Shown: positions 50,114 through 59,910, numbered from the stretch's first letter. The stretch: 64,000 nt of DNA from DATAOG01 sp963753685 (GCA_963753685.1 CAVWDE010000020.1:1-64000), one strand, 5' to 3'. Made by a program: numbers and translations. The notes: generated by a model not told the origin, from the letters alone.

Positions 50114-51541
50114 TCAATCGCTCTGTTGCAGTGCGGCATGGCGACCCGCGACCGCGTCTGCGATCCGCGCCAGCGTCTCCTCGGGGCCCAGCACCGCCAT
50201 CACCTCGAAGATCCCGGGCGAGGCGGTCGAACCGGTGAGCGCCGCGCGCAGCGGCTGCGCAACCTGGCCAAGCTTGAGATCCAGCGCCAGAGCGTAGTCG
50301 CGCACCACCTGCTCGAGCGCCGTCGGCTGCCACGGCGCGACCGCTTGGAGCGCCGGGACCAGGCCCGCCAGCCGCTCGCGTCCGGCTGCGTCGAGCAGTT
50401 GCGCCGCCTGCTCGCTCAGCGCCAATGGAAGCGGCGCAACATAGAATGTGGCGCTTGCGGTGAGCTCGACCAGGGTGCTCGCGCGCGGCTTGAGCCCGGC
50501 CATGCCGGCCTCGAGCCGGGCCAGCGCCTGTTCGCCGAGCCGATGCCCCTCCGCTTCGAGCCGAGGGGCGATCAGCCGGACCAGGGTCCGGTCGTCGGTC
50601 GCGCGCAGATAGTGGGCGTTGAGGTTGGTCAGGCGCGCCATGTCGAACCGCGCGGCCCCCTTGCCGACCGCATCCAGATCGAACCAGGCGATCGCCTGCT
50701 CGGCCCCGATGATCTCGTCGTCGCCATGGCTCCACCCGAGCCGCAGCAGATAGTTGCGCAGCGCTTCGGGCAAAAAGCCCATCTCCCGGTAGGCGTCGAC
50801 CCCGAGCGCGCCATGGCGCTTGGAGAGCTTGGCGCCGTCGGCCCCGTGGATCAGCGGAATGTGCGCGAACTCCGGTTCTGCCCAGTCGCACGCCCGGTAG
50901 AGCTGGGTCTGGCGGGCGGCGTTGACCAGGTGGTCGTCGCCCCGGATGACGTGGCTGACACCCATGTCGTGGTCGTCGACGACCACCGAGAGCATGTAGG
51001 TCGGCGTGCCGTCGGAGCGCAGCAGCACCATGTCGTCGAGCTGGGCGTTGTCGAAGCGGACCTCGCCCTGGACCCGGTCGGCGATGATCGTTTCGCCCGT
51101 GCGCGGCGCCTTCAGCCGGATCACCGGCAGGACGCCTCGGGGGGCCTCGGCCGGATCGCGGTCGCGCCAGCGGCCGTCGTAGCTGGTCGAGCGGCCTTCG
51201 GCGCGCGCCCGCTCGCGCATCGCCTGCAGCTCCTCGGGCGTGCAGTAGCAATGATAGGCGGCGCCGCGCGCCAGCAGCTCGCGGGCGACGTCGGCATGCC
51301 GGTCCCGCCGCTCGGACTGGAACACCGGCAGCTCATCGCCGGTCAGGCCGAGCCAGCCCAGGCCATCGAGGATCGCCTGGATCGCGGCCTCGGTCGAGCG
51401 CGCCCGGTCGGTGTCCTCGATCCGCAAAAGGTAACGGCCGCCGTGATGGCGCGCGAACAGCCAATTGAACAACGCGGTCCGCGCCCCGCCGATGTGCAGG
51501 AAACCAGTAGGAGAAGGAGCAAACCTTGTAACTACACTCAT
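50114..51541 (-). CDS. gltX: Glutamyl-tRNA synthetase
   Basis: Class I synthetase charging tRNA-Glu; 475 aa. HIGH-type motif in FAPSPTGFLHIGGARTALFNWLF, KMSKS-type motif AKLSKRHGALGV, and LRIEDTDRARS. The start is ATG at 51541 on the minus strand; the open frame upstream has no synthetase character. About the first 15 codons (GTA GTT ACA AGG TTT GCT CCT TCT CCT ACT) use A/T-ending codons, in sharp contrast with the GC-ending codons of the rest. comEC diverges from here with only about 60 bp between. Confidence 0.96.
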   Translation of the reverse strand: MSVVTRFAPSPTGFLHIGGARTALFNWLFARHHGGRYLLRIEDTDRARSTEAAIQAILDGLGWLGLTGDELPVFQSERRDRHADVARELLARGAAYHCYCTPEELQAMRERARAEGRSTSYDGRWRDRDPAEAPRGVLPVIRLKAPRTGETIIADRVQGEVRFDNAQLDDMVLLRSDGTPTYMLSVVVDDHDMGVSHVIRGDDHLVNAARQTQLYRACDWAEPEFAHIPLIHGADGAKLSKRHGALGVDAYREMGFLPEALRNYLLRLGWSHGDDEIIGAEQAIAWFDLDAVGKGAARFDMARLTNLNAHYLRATDDRTLVRLIAPRLEAEGHRLGEQALARLEAGMAGLKPRASTLVELTASATFYVAPLPLALSEQAAQLLDAAGRERLAGLVPALQAVAPWQPTALEQVVRDYALALDLKLGQVAQPLRAALTGSTASPGIFEVMAVLGPEETLARIADAVAGRHAALQQSD

Positions 51542-51602
51542 GATTGATAGACTGGACCCATGTCCGCACCGCGTCGCTCCGTCGTCTAGCACAAACGCCG
51601 CC

Positions 51603-53751
51603 ATGGCGCACCGCTCCCTCGGCCTGCGGCCCGCGGTCCCGGGCCTCCGGCTGGTGCTCGCCCGGGCGCGCTGGCTCGGGATCGGCGTCGCCCCGTGGCT
51701 CGCTGCCCGGCTGCTGGCCGAGCGCGAGCGCTGGCTGCTCTGGCTGCCGGTCGCTCTGGGGGTTGGCATCGGCCTGTATTTCGCCCTGCCGAGGGAGCCG
51801 CCGGTCTGGCTCGGCCCGGCGCTCCTGCTGCTGGTCGGCCTGGTGTGGCTGGTGCGGCGCGCCCATCGGGGGGCGGGCGAGGACCGGGCCTGGCGCCTGG
51901 CGGCCGCGCTGGCCCTGGCGGCGATCGCAACCGGTATGAGCGCGGCCTCGATCCGGACCCACCTGGTCGCCGCGCCGGTTCTGGAGCGCCGGGGCGCGCA
52001 TGTGGTCGAGGGGCAGGTGCTGCTGGTCGAGGACCAGACGCGGGGCGCCAGGCTGACCCTCGGTGAGCTCCGGATCGAGGGCCTCGATCCGGGCGCCACG
52101 CCGGCCGAACTCAGGGTCAGCCTGCGCAGCGCTACGCCCGCGGTCCGGCCGGGCGACCGGGTGCGCCTGCGGGCATTCCTGATGCCGCCATCGCCGCCCA
52201 GCGAGCCGGCCGGCTACGACTTCGCCCGCCAAGCCTATTTTTCCCAACTTGGCGCGGTCGGCTACGGCCTCGGCAAGCTCGAGCGGGTCGCGGCGGCCCA
52301 GACCTCGACCTGGCGCCTGGGGCTCGCGCGCGTGCGCCAGCGGGTCGCGAGCGCGATCCAGGCCGCGGTCCCGGGGCCGCCTGGCGCGGTCGCGGTCGCC
52401 TTGATGACTGGCCTGCGCGGCGGCATCACGGAGGCGATCTGGCGCGACATGCAGATCGCCGGCATCGCGCATCTGCTGGCGATCTCGGGGCTGCATCTCG
52501 GGTTGGTCGCCGGCACGCTGTTCTTCGGGGTGCGCGTCGCCCTGGCGCTGGTCCCGCCGCTGGCGCTGCGGGTACCGACCAAGAAAGTCGCGGCCGGACT
52601 CGCCCTGCTCGGTGCCTTCGGCTACCTGCTCCTGAGCGGCGCCACGGTGCCGACCCAGCGCGCCTTCATCATGACCGCGCTGATGCTGCTCGCGGTCATG
52701 GTCGACCGCAATCCGTTCTCGATGCGCACGATCGCCTGGGCGGCCCTGGTCGTGCTCCTGTGCCAGCCCGAGAGCCTGCTCGGCGCGTCCTTTCAGATGT
52801 CGTTTGCCGCCGTGGTCGCGCTGATCGCGACCTACGAGACCGGGGTCGCCCGCCGCCCGGACCATGCGAGCGGGCTGGATACGCGCCTGGTCATCTATAT
52901 CGGCGGGGTGGCGCTGACCACGCTGATCGCGAGCCTGGCGACCGCGCCGCTCGCGATCTACCACTTCGGCCGGCTGCCGACCTACGGCATCCTCGCCAAC
53001 CTGATCGCGGTGCCGCTGACCGCGTTCTGGATCATGCCGCTCGGCCTTGCCGGCCTGCTCCTCCTGCCGCTCGGCCTGGGCGGCGGCTGCTTCGCGCTGA
53101 TGGGCCGGGGGATCGAGGTGATGCTCGCGGTGGCCGCGACCATCGCCGGCTGGCCAGCATCGGCCCTGCTGGTCGCCAAGCCGTCGGTCGCGGCCCTGAC
53201 CGTGACCCTGCTCGGCGGCCTCTGGCTCTGCCTCTGGCGGGGCAGCTGGCGCCGGCTGGGCGTGCTCGGCGTGGCGCTGGGCGGCGCTGCTCACCCTGAT
53301 CTCCCGGCCGCCGGATCTGCTGATCGACGCGCGCGGCCAGATCGTCGCGGTCCGGCTCGATGCCGGCCGCCTGGCGCTGTCGCCCTGGCAACGCGACCGC
53401 TGGATCACCGACGCCTGGCTGCGCACCGCGGGTCAGGCGGCAGCCGCGCCCTGGCCGGCGGCGGGCGACGGCGGGCAGGGCGGCCTCAGGTGCGATGCCG
53501 AGGGCTGCGTGCTCAGCCGCAACGGCCGCAAAGTGGCGCTCGCCCGGCGCCCGGAGGCGCTGGAAGTCGACTGCGCGCGCGCGGACCTGGTGCTGAGCTA
53601 CCCGCGTCTGGAGCGCTGCCCCAACGGCGCGCCGCTGATCGGACCCAAGGCGCTGTTTGCCGCAGGTGGCCTTGCCCTGTGGCTGGACTCCGCCGGCATC
53701 CGGAGCTTGAGCGTCCGCGAGGTCCGCGGCGATCGGCCGTGGACCCGGTGA
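51603..53751 (+). CDS. comEC: ComEC/Rec2 family competence protein (one frame break)
   Basis: Polytopic inner-membrane protein; the family forms the DNA-uptake channel in transformable bacteria. About 715 aa. An N-terminal membrane part with a DUF4131-type OB region (VVEGQVLLVEDQTRGARLTLG) is followed by the Competence domain with MTGLRGGITEAIWRDMQIAGIAHLLAISGLHLGLVAG and PTQRAFIMTALML. The frame breaks at about 53271-53275 (one extra base); the next frame continues RWAALLTLISRPPDLLIDARGQ to the TGA at 53751. The zinc motif of the beta-lactamase domain of long ComEC proteins is absent. The start is uncertain: ATG 51603 or in-frame ATG 51540. Confidence 0.85.
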
Positions 53752-53755
53752 GACT

Positions 53756-54458
53756 TCAGGCGGCCGACGCGGACACGACGGGCTCGCCCGGGTCCGGCGC
53801 GCGCAGGAGCGTGCTGACATGGTCCAGGTATGCGGGCGCGGTGATGCCCGGAGCAAGGCGCGCGTCTGGCGCCGGCTGGCCGGTCGTGATCCCGAGCGGC
53901 AGCACGCCTGCCCAGACCGGCAGCGCGTAGTCCTCCTCGTCGTCGATCGGCGGCCCGGTCCGGATCTTGGCCGAGGCCTCGTCCAGGTCCATCCAGAGCA
54001 CGGTCGTCGCCTTCAGCTCCTGGCGGGTCGGCGGCCGCAGCTCCGGCCAGCGGCCGGGGAACAGGCGCTCGACGAAATCCTCGAGCACCGCGAGCTTGTC
54101 CTCGTCCGGCACCAGCTGCGCGCGGCCCGAACGCCATCACCGAGCGGTAGTTGATCGAGTGGTGAAAGCCCGAGCGGGCGAGCACGAAGCCGTCGACGTG
54201 GGTGACGGTGACGCAGGCGGGCACCCCCTGCTTCAGGTGGCGCAGCATGCGGCTCGCCGACGAGCCGTGCCAGTAGAGGCGATCGCCATGCCGCCAGTAC
54301 GAGGTCGGGGTGACGTAGGGCTGGCCGTCGATCGCATAGCCGACGTGGCAGATCACGCCGGCATCGAGCACGGCGTGCACGGTCGGAGCGTCGTAGTGGC
54401 CGCGCTTGGCCAGGCGCTTGACGCGGGTCTTCGCGGTCGGCTGCAAACGCTCCGTCAT
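53756..54458 (-). CDS. Pyridoxamine 5'-phosphate oxidase-like flavoprotein (one frame break)
   Basis: About 233 aa in two frames. The N-terminal part (MTERLQPTAKTRVKRLAKRGHYDAPTVHAVLD, VICHVGYAIDGQPYVTPTSYWRHGDRLYWHGSSASRML) has the split-barrel FMN-binding pattern of the PNPOx-like family related to NimA. After one extra base at about 54118-54124 it continues QLVPDEDKLAVLEDFVERLFPGRW and ends VVSASAA. Substrate is unknown; the family includes haem- and nitro-compound-acting enzymes. It converges with comEC (stops 5 bp apart). Confidence 0.8.
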
Positions 54459-54547
54459 GCCGGGTTCTCCATCGGGGTCCGGCAAGCAGGCTAGAGTGCG
54501 GACTGGCCCCTGCGGAAGGGCCATTTTCGTCACATCGACAGGGCCAT

Positions 54548-55397
54548 TTAGAAGCCGCGGAGCGGCATTTCCGGCGCCCGCTGCAGCCAGTTGTCGGCGC
54601 TGTAGCGCGCCCGGGCGTCGATCACGTGCAGGGTGTAGGCATGCCGTGATCGTTCCGAGCGGTTGGGCGCGCTCCAGTGCGGCAGGAGCCCGTGCAGGAC
54701 GACGAGCGTGCCCTCTTCGACCTCGAGCGGCGCAAGACCCGCGCTCGGCAAGGGCGTCGGATCGAGGATGACGGTCTCGGTGAGCAGGCCATGGCGGAGG
54801 AAACGAGAGCGCAGCGGTCCCCGGTGGCCGCCAGGTGCTGCATGCAGGCACCCGTTCTCGAGCGTCGCGTCCTCGAGGGCGAACCAAAGGCCCATCACGC
54901 TGAGGGGTTCGGTGTGCAGGAAGGCGGCGTCCTGGTGGCAGATGACCTCGCCGCCGATCCGGGGCTGCTTGAAGATGTACATCGACTGGAGCAGCAGCGG
55001 CTTGGCGATGCCCAGTTCGCGGACCAGATCGGCCAGGGCCGGCCGGCGCGAGAAGCGGTCGAAGGCCGGATCGAGGTCGTGGAGCGCGTGGCCGACCTTG
55101 TTGATCGAGCCCTCCTTGCTCAGCTTGAGCCGGCCGGCGCCGTCGAACGCCTCTTCTTCGAAGAAGAACCGGATCTGGTCGCCTGAATTCGAGGAAGTAG
55201 CGGTCCTGGGCGTGGTCCTGCGCCTTGGTCGAGAAGATCGTCGCCACCTCGCCGGGCTCGAAGGCGTCGACCAGCTCGGCCATCCGCGCGCGCAACGCCG
55301 CGCATTCGGCCTTTGGCACGAACCCGGGCAGGACCAGACAGCCGTCGCGCTCGAAGTCCTTGCGCAAGGCAGCTCCAACGATCGATGCGTTTGACAT
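54548..55397 (-). CDS. Phytanoyl-CoA dioxygenase (PhyH) family protein (one frame break)
   Basis: Fe(II)/2-oxoglutarate oxygenase, about 282 aa. It starts MSNASIVGAALRKDFERDGCLVLPGFV. One extra base in GAATTC at about 55186-55189 shifts the frame; corrected, it reads DRYFLESGDQIRFFFEEEAFD. The iron triad is visible as HxD in VICHQDAAFLH and the distal His in VVLHGLLPHWS. An Arg later in the chain (SERSRHAYTLHVID) suits 2-oxoglutarate binding. Substrate unknown. It lies 89 bp upstream of the PNPOx-like gene on the same strand, so co-transcription is possible. Confidence 0.85.
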
Positions 55398-55573
55398 CAG
55401 CTCAGCAGCGCCCAACCATGATCCAAAGCAAGCAGGCGGACGACCCTACGGACGCGATCATGGCATTTGCGGCCCTTGGCGCAAGCGGCCGAACCGATAT
55501 CTCAGAACGGCATGATGAGGCTCTGGCACAGTTTTTCCGAAGCGATGCCCGTCTCGATCAGGAGCCGGATTCC

Positions 55574-56719
55574 TCAGACGGTTCGAGCTGAGCGAGCGCT
55601 CAGATCGATGGCGAGCCCGGTGCCGGCGAGCGCGAGCGCGGCCATGGCGAAGAAGGCGTGGCCGCCGAGCAGGGCGTAGAGCCAGCCGGCGAGCGGCGTC
55701 ACCAGGCCGAATAGCAGCGCGTTGCCGATCGCGGCGTAGAAGCCCTGGGCGCTCGCCTGCAGCTCCGCGGGCACCCGGTCGCGTAGATGATGCATGGTCG
55801 CGAGATGCACGGCACCAAAGCTCGCGCCATGCAGGGCCTGGGCGGGGATCAGGAGCGCGAGGTCGGTGCCGGCCGCCGTCAGGCACCAGCGGAGCACGGT
55901 CAGACCGCCCGCGAGGGTCAGCAGCCGGGGCGGATCGAGCTTGCGCAAGAGCGCGCCCGCGGCCGCGAACAGGATCACCTCGGCGATCACGCCTTCGGCC
56001 CAGAGCCAGCCGATCACGGTCTCGCTGAGGCCGCGTGCGTGCCAGTGCAGGCTCGCAAAGCCATAGTAGAGCGCATGGCTGACCTGGATCAGGCCGGCGG
56101 CGAAGACCACACGCAGGAACTGTGGCAGGCGCAGCAGGCGGCCGAGCCGGGGCGGCTCGACGGGATGTGCCGGCGCGGGCGTCTCGGGCATTTGCAGGCA
56201 GGCGATCAGGTTGAGCCCGAGCAGGGCCAGCAGCAACCCGAGCACGACGCCTGCGCCGCTCCGCCCGATCCACCAGCCGCCGCCGATCGCCGCCAGGATG
56301 AAGGTGATCGAGCCCCACAGCCGGACCGGCCCGTAGCCGATGCCATGGGCCTTGAGCTCCCTGAGCGCCAGGGCCTCGCCGAGCGGCAGGATCGCCGCCC
56401 AGCTGGCGCCGGTCACGAGGCTGAGCAGCAGGAACGCCCAGAAGTGCTGCGCGAGGCCGAACAATGCCGTGCCGGCCACGGTCAGCCCGGCGAGCAGGGT
56501 CATCAGGCGGCGGCGGTGGCCCAGGCGGTCGGCGGCATAGGGGATCGCGACGCTGGTCACCACCCGAGGCCAGAAATTGGCTGCCAGCAGCAGGCCGATC
56601 TCGGACGGCGTCAGGCCTTGCGCGGCGAGCCAGACCGGCCAATAGGGCAGGGAGATGCCGATCGCGGCAAAGCTCGCGCCGTAGAACAGCGCCAGGCGGA
56701 GGCGGAGCGCGCGGGCCAT
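55574..56719 (-). CDS. Major facilitator superfamily transporter, MFS_1-like
   Basis: 381 aa, about 12 hydrophobic helices. The N-terminal pattern RLALFYGASFAAIGISLPYWPVWLAAQGLTPSEIGLLLAA and the loop DRLGHRRRLM resemble the 3-phenylpropionate (HcaT)/YfeR-type branch. LWGSITFILAAIGGGW and GLIQVSHALYYGFASLHW also fit that branch. Substrate cannot be read from sequence. It lies alone on the minus strand, divergent from the hydrolase-OsmC gene. Confidence 0.8.
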   Translation of the reverse strand: MARALRLRLALFYGASFAAIGISLPYWPVWLAAQGLTPSEIGLLLAANFWPRVVTSVAIPYAADRLGHRRRLMTLLAGLTVAGTALFGLAQHFWAFLLLSLVTGASWAAILPLGEALALRELKAHGIGYGPVRLWGSITFILAAIGGGWWIGRSGAGVVLGLLLALLGLNLIACLQMPETPAPAHPVEPPRLGRLLRLPQFLRVVFAAGLIQVSHALYYGFASLHWHARGLSETVIGWLWAEGVIAEVILFAAAGALLRKLDPPRLLTLAGGLTVLRWCLTAAGTDLALLIPAQALHGASFGAVHLATMHHLRDRVPAELQASAQGFYAAIGNALLFGLVTPLAGWLYALLGGHAFFAMAALALAGTGLAIDLSARSARTV

Positions 56720-56801
56720 CGGCGATCATCAGCTGCTGTCAGCCGGGCGGGTTTGCGCCAGGATGGCGGGTGGTCCGAGGTCAGCGGTGGAGGTAGCAGC
56801 C

Positions 56802-58031
56802 ATGGTCGCTCGAAGCGAGAGGATCACATTCGCCAATGCCGCGGGCGAGCGCCTGGCGGCGCGGCTCGATCTGCCGGATGGTCCGCCCGGCGCCTTCGCG
56901 CTGTTCGCTCACTGCTTCACCTGCTCCAAGGACAGCCACGCCGCCGCCCACATCAGCCGCGGGCTGGCGGCCCGGGGCGTCGCCGTGCTGCGCTTCGACT
57001 TCACCGGCCTCGGGTCGAGCGAGGGCGAGTTCGCCAACACCAATTTCTCGTCCAATCTCGACGACCTCGCGGCGGCCGCTGATCATCTCCGTCAGGCGCA
57101 TCGGGCGCCGAAGATCCTGATCGGCCATTCGCTCGGTGGCGCCGCGGTGCTGGCAGCGGCGCAGCGGGTGCCCGAGGCGGTCGCGGTCGCGACCATCGGC
57201 GCCCCGTTCGATCCGGCCCACGCCGCCCGCCTGTTCGCCGCGGCCCAGGCGGAGATCGAGGCCAAGGGTGAGGCCCTGGTGACCCTCGGCGGCCGTAGCT
57301 TCCGGGTGCGCAAGCAGTTCCTGGAGGACATCGCCGCGCACCATCTCAGCAACCAGGTCGCCGGGCTGAAAAAGGCCCTGATCGTCTTCCATGCGCCGCG
57401 CGACGAGATCGTCGGCATCGAGAACGCCGGCCATATCTTCACCGCCGCCAGGCATCCCAAGAGCTTCGTCTCGCTCGACGATGCCGACCACCTGCTGACC
57501 CGGCGCGCGGATGCGATCTACGTCGCCGAGGTCCTCGCCGCCTGGGCGAGCCGCTATCTGCCGCAGCCGCCAGCGGCCGCGGTCGAGGCGGCGCCGCCGG
57601 CCGGCGAGGTCGTGGTCGCGGACGCGGGCGAGGGCAAGTTCGTCCAGATCGTCCGGATCGGACGGCACGAGCTGCGGGCCGACGAGCCGGCGAGCGTGCC
57701 GGGCGGGCTCGATGCCGGCCCCAGCCCCTACGACTATCTGCTCGCCGCGCTGGGCGCCTGCACCTCGATGACCCTTCGTCTCTATGCCGAACGCAAGCAG
57801 CTGCCGCTCGAGCGGGTCGTCGTCCATCTGAAGCGCGAGAAAATCCATGCAAGCGATTGCGCAGACTGCGAAACCAGAGAGGGCATGCTCGACCAGATCG
57901 AACGGACACTGGAGCTTGCAGGCGCGCTCGACGCCGCCCAGCGCCAGCGTCTGCTCGAGATCGCCGACAAATGCCCGGTCCACCGGACGCTCACCAGCGA
58001 GGTCAAGATCCGGACCCGGATCGCCGGATGA
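56802..58031 (+). CDS. Alpha/beta hydrolase-OsmC fusion protein
   Basis: 409 aa with two domains. Residues about 1-255 form an alpha/beta hydrolase: HCFTCSKDSHAAAHISRGLAARG (oxyanion side), nucleophile elbow GHSLGG, acid in FHAPRDEIVGIENA and His in DDADHLLTR. Residues about 270-409 form an OsmC/Ohr-like domain with the reactive cysteines in LGACTSMTLRLYAERKQLPL and ADKCPVHRTL. OsmC proteins reduce organic hydroperoxides, so the fusion may hydrolyse an ester and detoxify a peroxide product; that link is inference. ATG 56802 is favoured by GGAGGT seven bases upstream; the in-frame ATG 56763 would add 13 residues. Confidence 0.9.
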   Translation: MVARSERITFANAAGERLAARLDLPDGPPGAFALFAHCFTCSKDSHAAAHISRGLAARGVAVLRFDFTGLGSSEGEFANTNFSSNLDDLAAAADHLRQAHRAPKILIGHSLGGAAVLAAAQRVPEAVAVATIGAPFDPAHAARLFAAAQAEIEAKGEALVTLGGRSFRVRKQFLEDIAAHHLSNQVAGLKKALIVFHAPRDEIVGIENAGHIFTAARHPKSFVSLDDADHLLTRRADAIYVAEVLAAWASRYLPQPPAAAVEAAPPAGEVVVADAGEGKFVQIVRIGRHELRADEPASVPGGLDAGPSPYDYLLAALGACTSMTLRLYAERKQLPLERVVVHLKREKIHASDCADCETREGMLDQIERTLELAGALDAAQRQRLLEIADKCPVHRTLTSEVKIRTRIAG

Positions 58032-58046
58032 GGGCGATCCGAAGGC

Positions 58047-58523
58047 TCACTGCTGGCCGCGTTGCGCACCGTGGCGGACAGCTTGCGTCGCCGCCTCGAG
58101 CAACCGAGGCGTCGCCTCGTAGGCGGCGTTGAGATTGGCCGCCTGCCGATCCGGCTCCTCGGGGTAGAGGTGAGCAAGACGGTTGCGAATGCCTACGAAG
58201 TTTCGAAACTCATCCGCCGACGGGATCGCGCCCAGACGTTCCATGAGTTCGGCCAGGTCCCGGCGCGACAGCTCGCGGGGATCTTCGCCCTCACGAATAG
58301 CGAGGCCCACGAAGACCTGGTCCTGGAGCGTGAGAACCAGCTGCTCGAAGCGCTTGAGAAAGGCGTCGATATCGTCCTGACGCTGCGGATTGAGGCTCTG
58401 CACGCCGTCGGCATCAATCGGGAACAGTGCCCGCAGCCGATCCAATGACCGCCCGAGGCGTGCCGCGCAGCGCTCGGCCGCGACCAGGCCCCGGCGCAGC
58501 AGGGCGGGCTCGGGCGGGGTCAC
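58047..58523 (-). CDS. hepT: HepT-like HEPN ribonuclease toxin
   Basis: 158 aa from GTG 58523, all-helical. The HEPN catalytic motif Rx4HxY is present as RNRLAHLY near residue 118. In the Shewanella type VII system, HepT cleaves RNA and is silenced when MntA attaches AMP to the motif tyrosine. Other helices show LQDQVFVGLAIREGEDPRELSRRDL. The gene overlaps the upstream mntA stop by four bases (GTGA), the usual layout, so the two should be made together. An in-frame GTG at 58544 would add seven residues within mntA. It converges with the hydrolase-OsmC gene. Confidence 0.85.
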   Translation of the reverse strand: MTPPEPALLRRGLVAAERCAARLGRSLDRLRALFPIDADGVQSLNPQRQDDIDAFLKRFEQLVLTLQDQVFVGLAIREGEDPRELSRRDLAELMERLGAIPSADEFRNFVGIRNRLAHLYPEEPDRQAANLNAAYEATPRLLEAATQAVRHGAQRGQQ

Positions 58524-58816
58524 AGCACGATCCCGTCGCGGCACGCGATCTCGTCGATCGGCCCGAGCGGCCGGCCGCGCTCATGCAGCACGATGTCGAC
58601 CTTGAGCTCGTCCAGCGGCCGCTCGATCAGGTTCCGAAACCTCATCTCATTGGCGAAGGTCGCCTCGCCTGGCCCCACCTCGAGGTAGAGGTCGAGGTCG
58701 CCGCCCCTGAGGAGGTCCTGGGCCCGCGAGCCGAACACCCGGACCGTCGCGTGCGCGCCGAACACAGCCAGCGCTGCCTGCCGGATCGCCTGGATTTCCT
58801 CTGGCTGCAGTCGCAT
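58520..58816 (-). CDS. mntA: MntA-like minimal nucleotidyltransferase antitoxin
   Basis: 98 aa from ATG 58816, preceded by AGGA. The nucleotidyltransferase core is RVFGSRAQDLLRGGDLDLYLEV: a GS motif followed by DLD, with nine rather than ten residues between. A third acidic residue is in LDELKVDIVLHE. Known partners add AMP to HepT and neutralise it. ATG 58825, three codons upstream, is possible. The open frame further upstream looks non-coding. Confidence 0.83.
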   Translation of the reverse strand: MRLQPEEIQAIRQAALAVFGAHATVRVFGSRAQDLLRGGDLDLYLEVGPGEATFANEMRFRNLIERPLDELKVDIVLHERGRPLGPIDEIACRDGIVL

Positions 58817-58965
58817 GGCGGGCATCCTGGACAGGGACGCCGCGCGCGGCAAGCGCAAACGCGGGCGCCGGCGACTCTGCTCGTGAGCGGATTCGAGTTG
58901 GCAACGGCTTGATCCGGCGCTAACCCTTAAGCTTAGAACGAGAACCAACTCAGGGAGCAGCATCC

Positions 58966-59901
58966 GTGACCAGCAAACTCGCCACCGCTGCCGTCCTCGC
59001 GGCGGCGCTGGGCTTTGCCAGCTCGGCGATCGCCCAGGACATGCGCTTCGTCGTCGTCACCCATGGCCAGGCCTCCGATCCGTTCTGGTCGGTGGTCAAG
59101 AACGGCGTCGACCAGGCGGCCAAGGACCTCGGCGTGACCGTCGAATACAACGCGCCGGACACCTACAACATGCCGCAGATGGCGCAGCTGATCGACGCCG
59201 CCGTCGCCTCCAAGCCGGATGGCCTCGTGGTCTCGATCCCCGATGCCGAGGCGCTTGGCGATTCGATCAAGAACGCGGTCGCCTCCGGTATCCCGGTGGT
59301 GTCAATGAACTCCGGCTCCGACGTCTATGAGTCGCTGGGCGTCCTGGTGCACGTCGGCCAGACCGAGTACGAGGCCGGTCTCGGCGCCGGCAAGAAGATG
59401 AAGGCCGCAGGCGTCACCGACGCGCTGTGCGTCAATCAGGAGGTCGGCAACGTCGCCCTCGACCTGCGCTGCAAGGGCTTCACCGATGGCCTGGGCGGCG
59501 CCAAGGTCAACGTGCTCGCGGTCAGCATGGACCCGACCGAGATCGGCAACGCCGTCAAGGCCGCCATGAGCACCAACTCCGGCGTCAATGGCATCCTCGC
59601 CCTCGGCCCGGCGGCCGCCGAGCCGACGCTCGCGGCGCTCGAGGACAACGAGATGCTGGACAAGGTCAAGTTCGGCACTTTCGATCTGTCGCCGACCGTC
59701 CTCAAGGCGATCGCGGATGGCAAGATGATGTTCGCGATCGACCAGCAGCAGTTCCTGCAGGGCTATCTGCCGATCCAGTTCCTGAGGCTGTACAAGCTCT
59801 ACGGCACGATGCCTGCCGGCACCGTCATGACCGGCCCGGGCTTCGTCACCAAGGACAACGCCGCCCAGGTGATCGAGCTGAGCAAGAAGGGTATCCGCTA
59901 A
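58966..59901 (+). CDS. Sugar ABC transporter substrate-binding protein (CUT2 type)
   Basis: Periplasmic binding protein, 311 aa; signal peptide about 1-23, cut after SSAIAQ. The mature part starts DMRFVVVTHGQASDPFWSVVKNGVDQAA, the RbsB/FrcB-like pattern, with DGLVVSIPDAEAL and GIPVVSMNSGSD following. The start is GTG 58966 with AGGGAG nearby. A possible -35 TTGATC (58909-58914) lies upstream; its -10 is poor. It is the first gene of an SBP-permease-VOC-ATPase set, similar in layout to the fructose transporter FrcBCA of rhizobia. Sugar specificity is not determinable. Confidence 0.9.
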   Translation: MTSKLATAAVLAAALGFASSAIAQDMRFVVVTHGQASDPFWSVVKNGVDQAAKDLGVTVEYNAPDTYNMPQMAQLIDAAVASKPDGLVVSIPDAEALGDSIKNAVASGIPVVSMNSGSDVYESLGVLVHVGQTEYEAGLGAGKKMKAAGVTDALCVNQEVGNVALDLRCKGFTDGLGGAKVNVLAVSMDPTEIGNAVKAAMSTNSGVNGILALGPAAAEPTLAALEDNEMLDKVKFGTFDLSPTVLKAIADGKMMFAIDQQQFLQGYLPIQFLRLYKLYGTMPAGTVMTGPGFVTKDNAAQVIELSKKGIR

Positions 59902-59910
59902 CCGGCCAGG

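Noticed and set aside
51465..51602. Longer comEC N-terminus read through the gltX start
   Set aside because: The upstream residues overlap gltX and show no membrane-protein character; only ATG 51540 within it is a weak alternative start.
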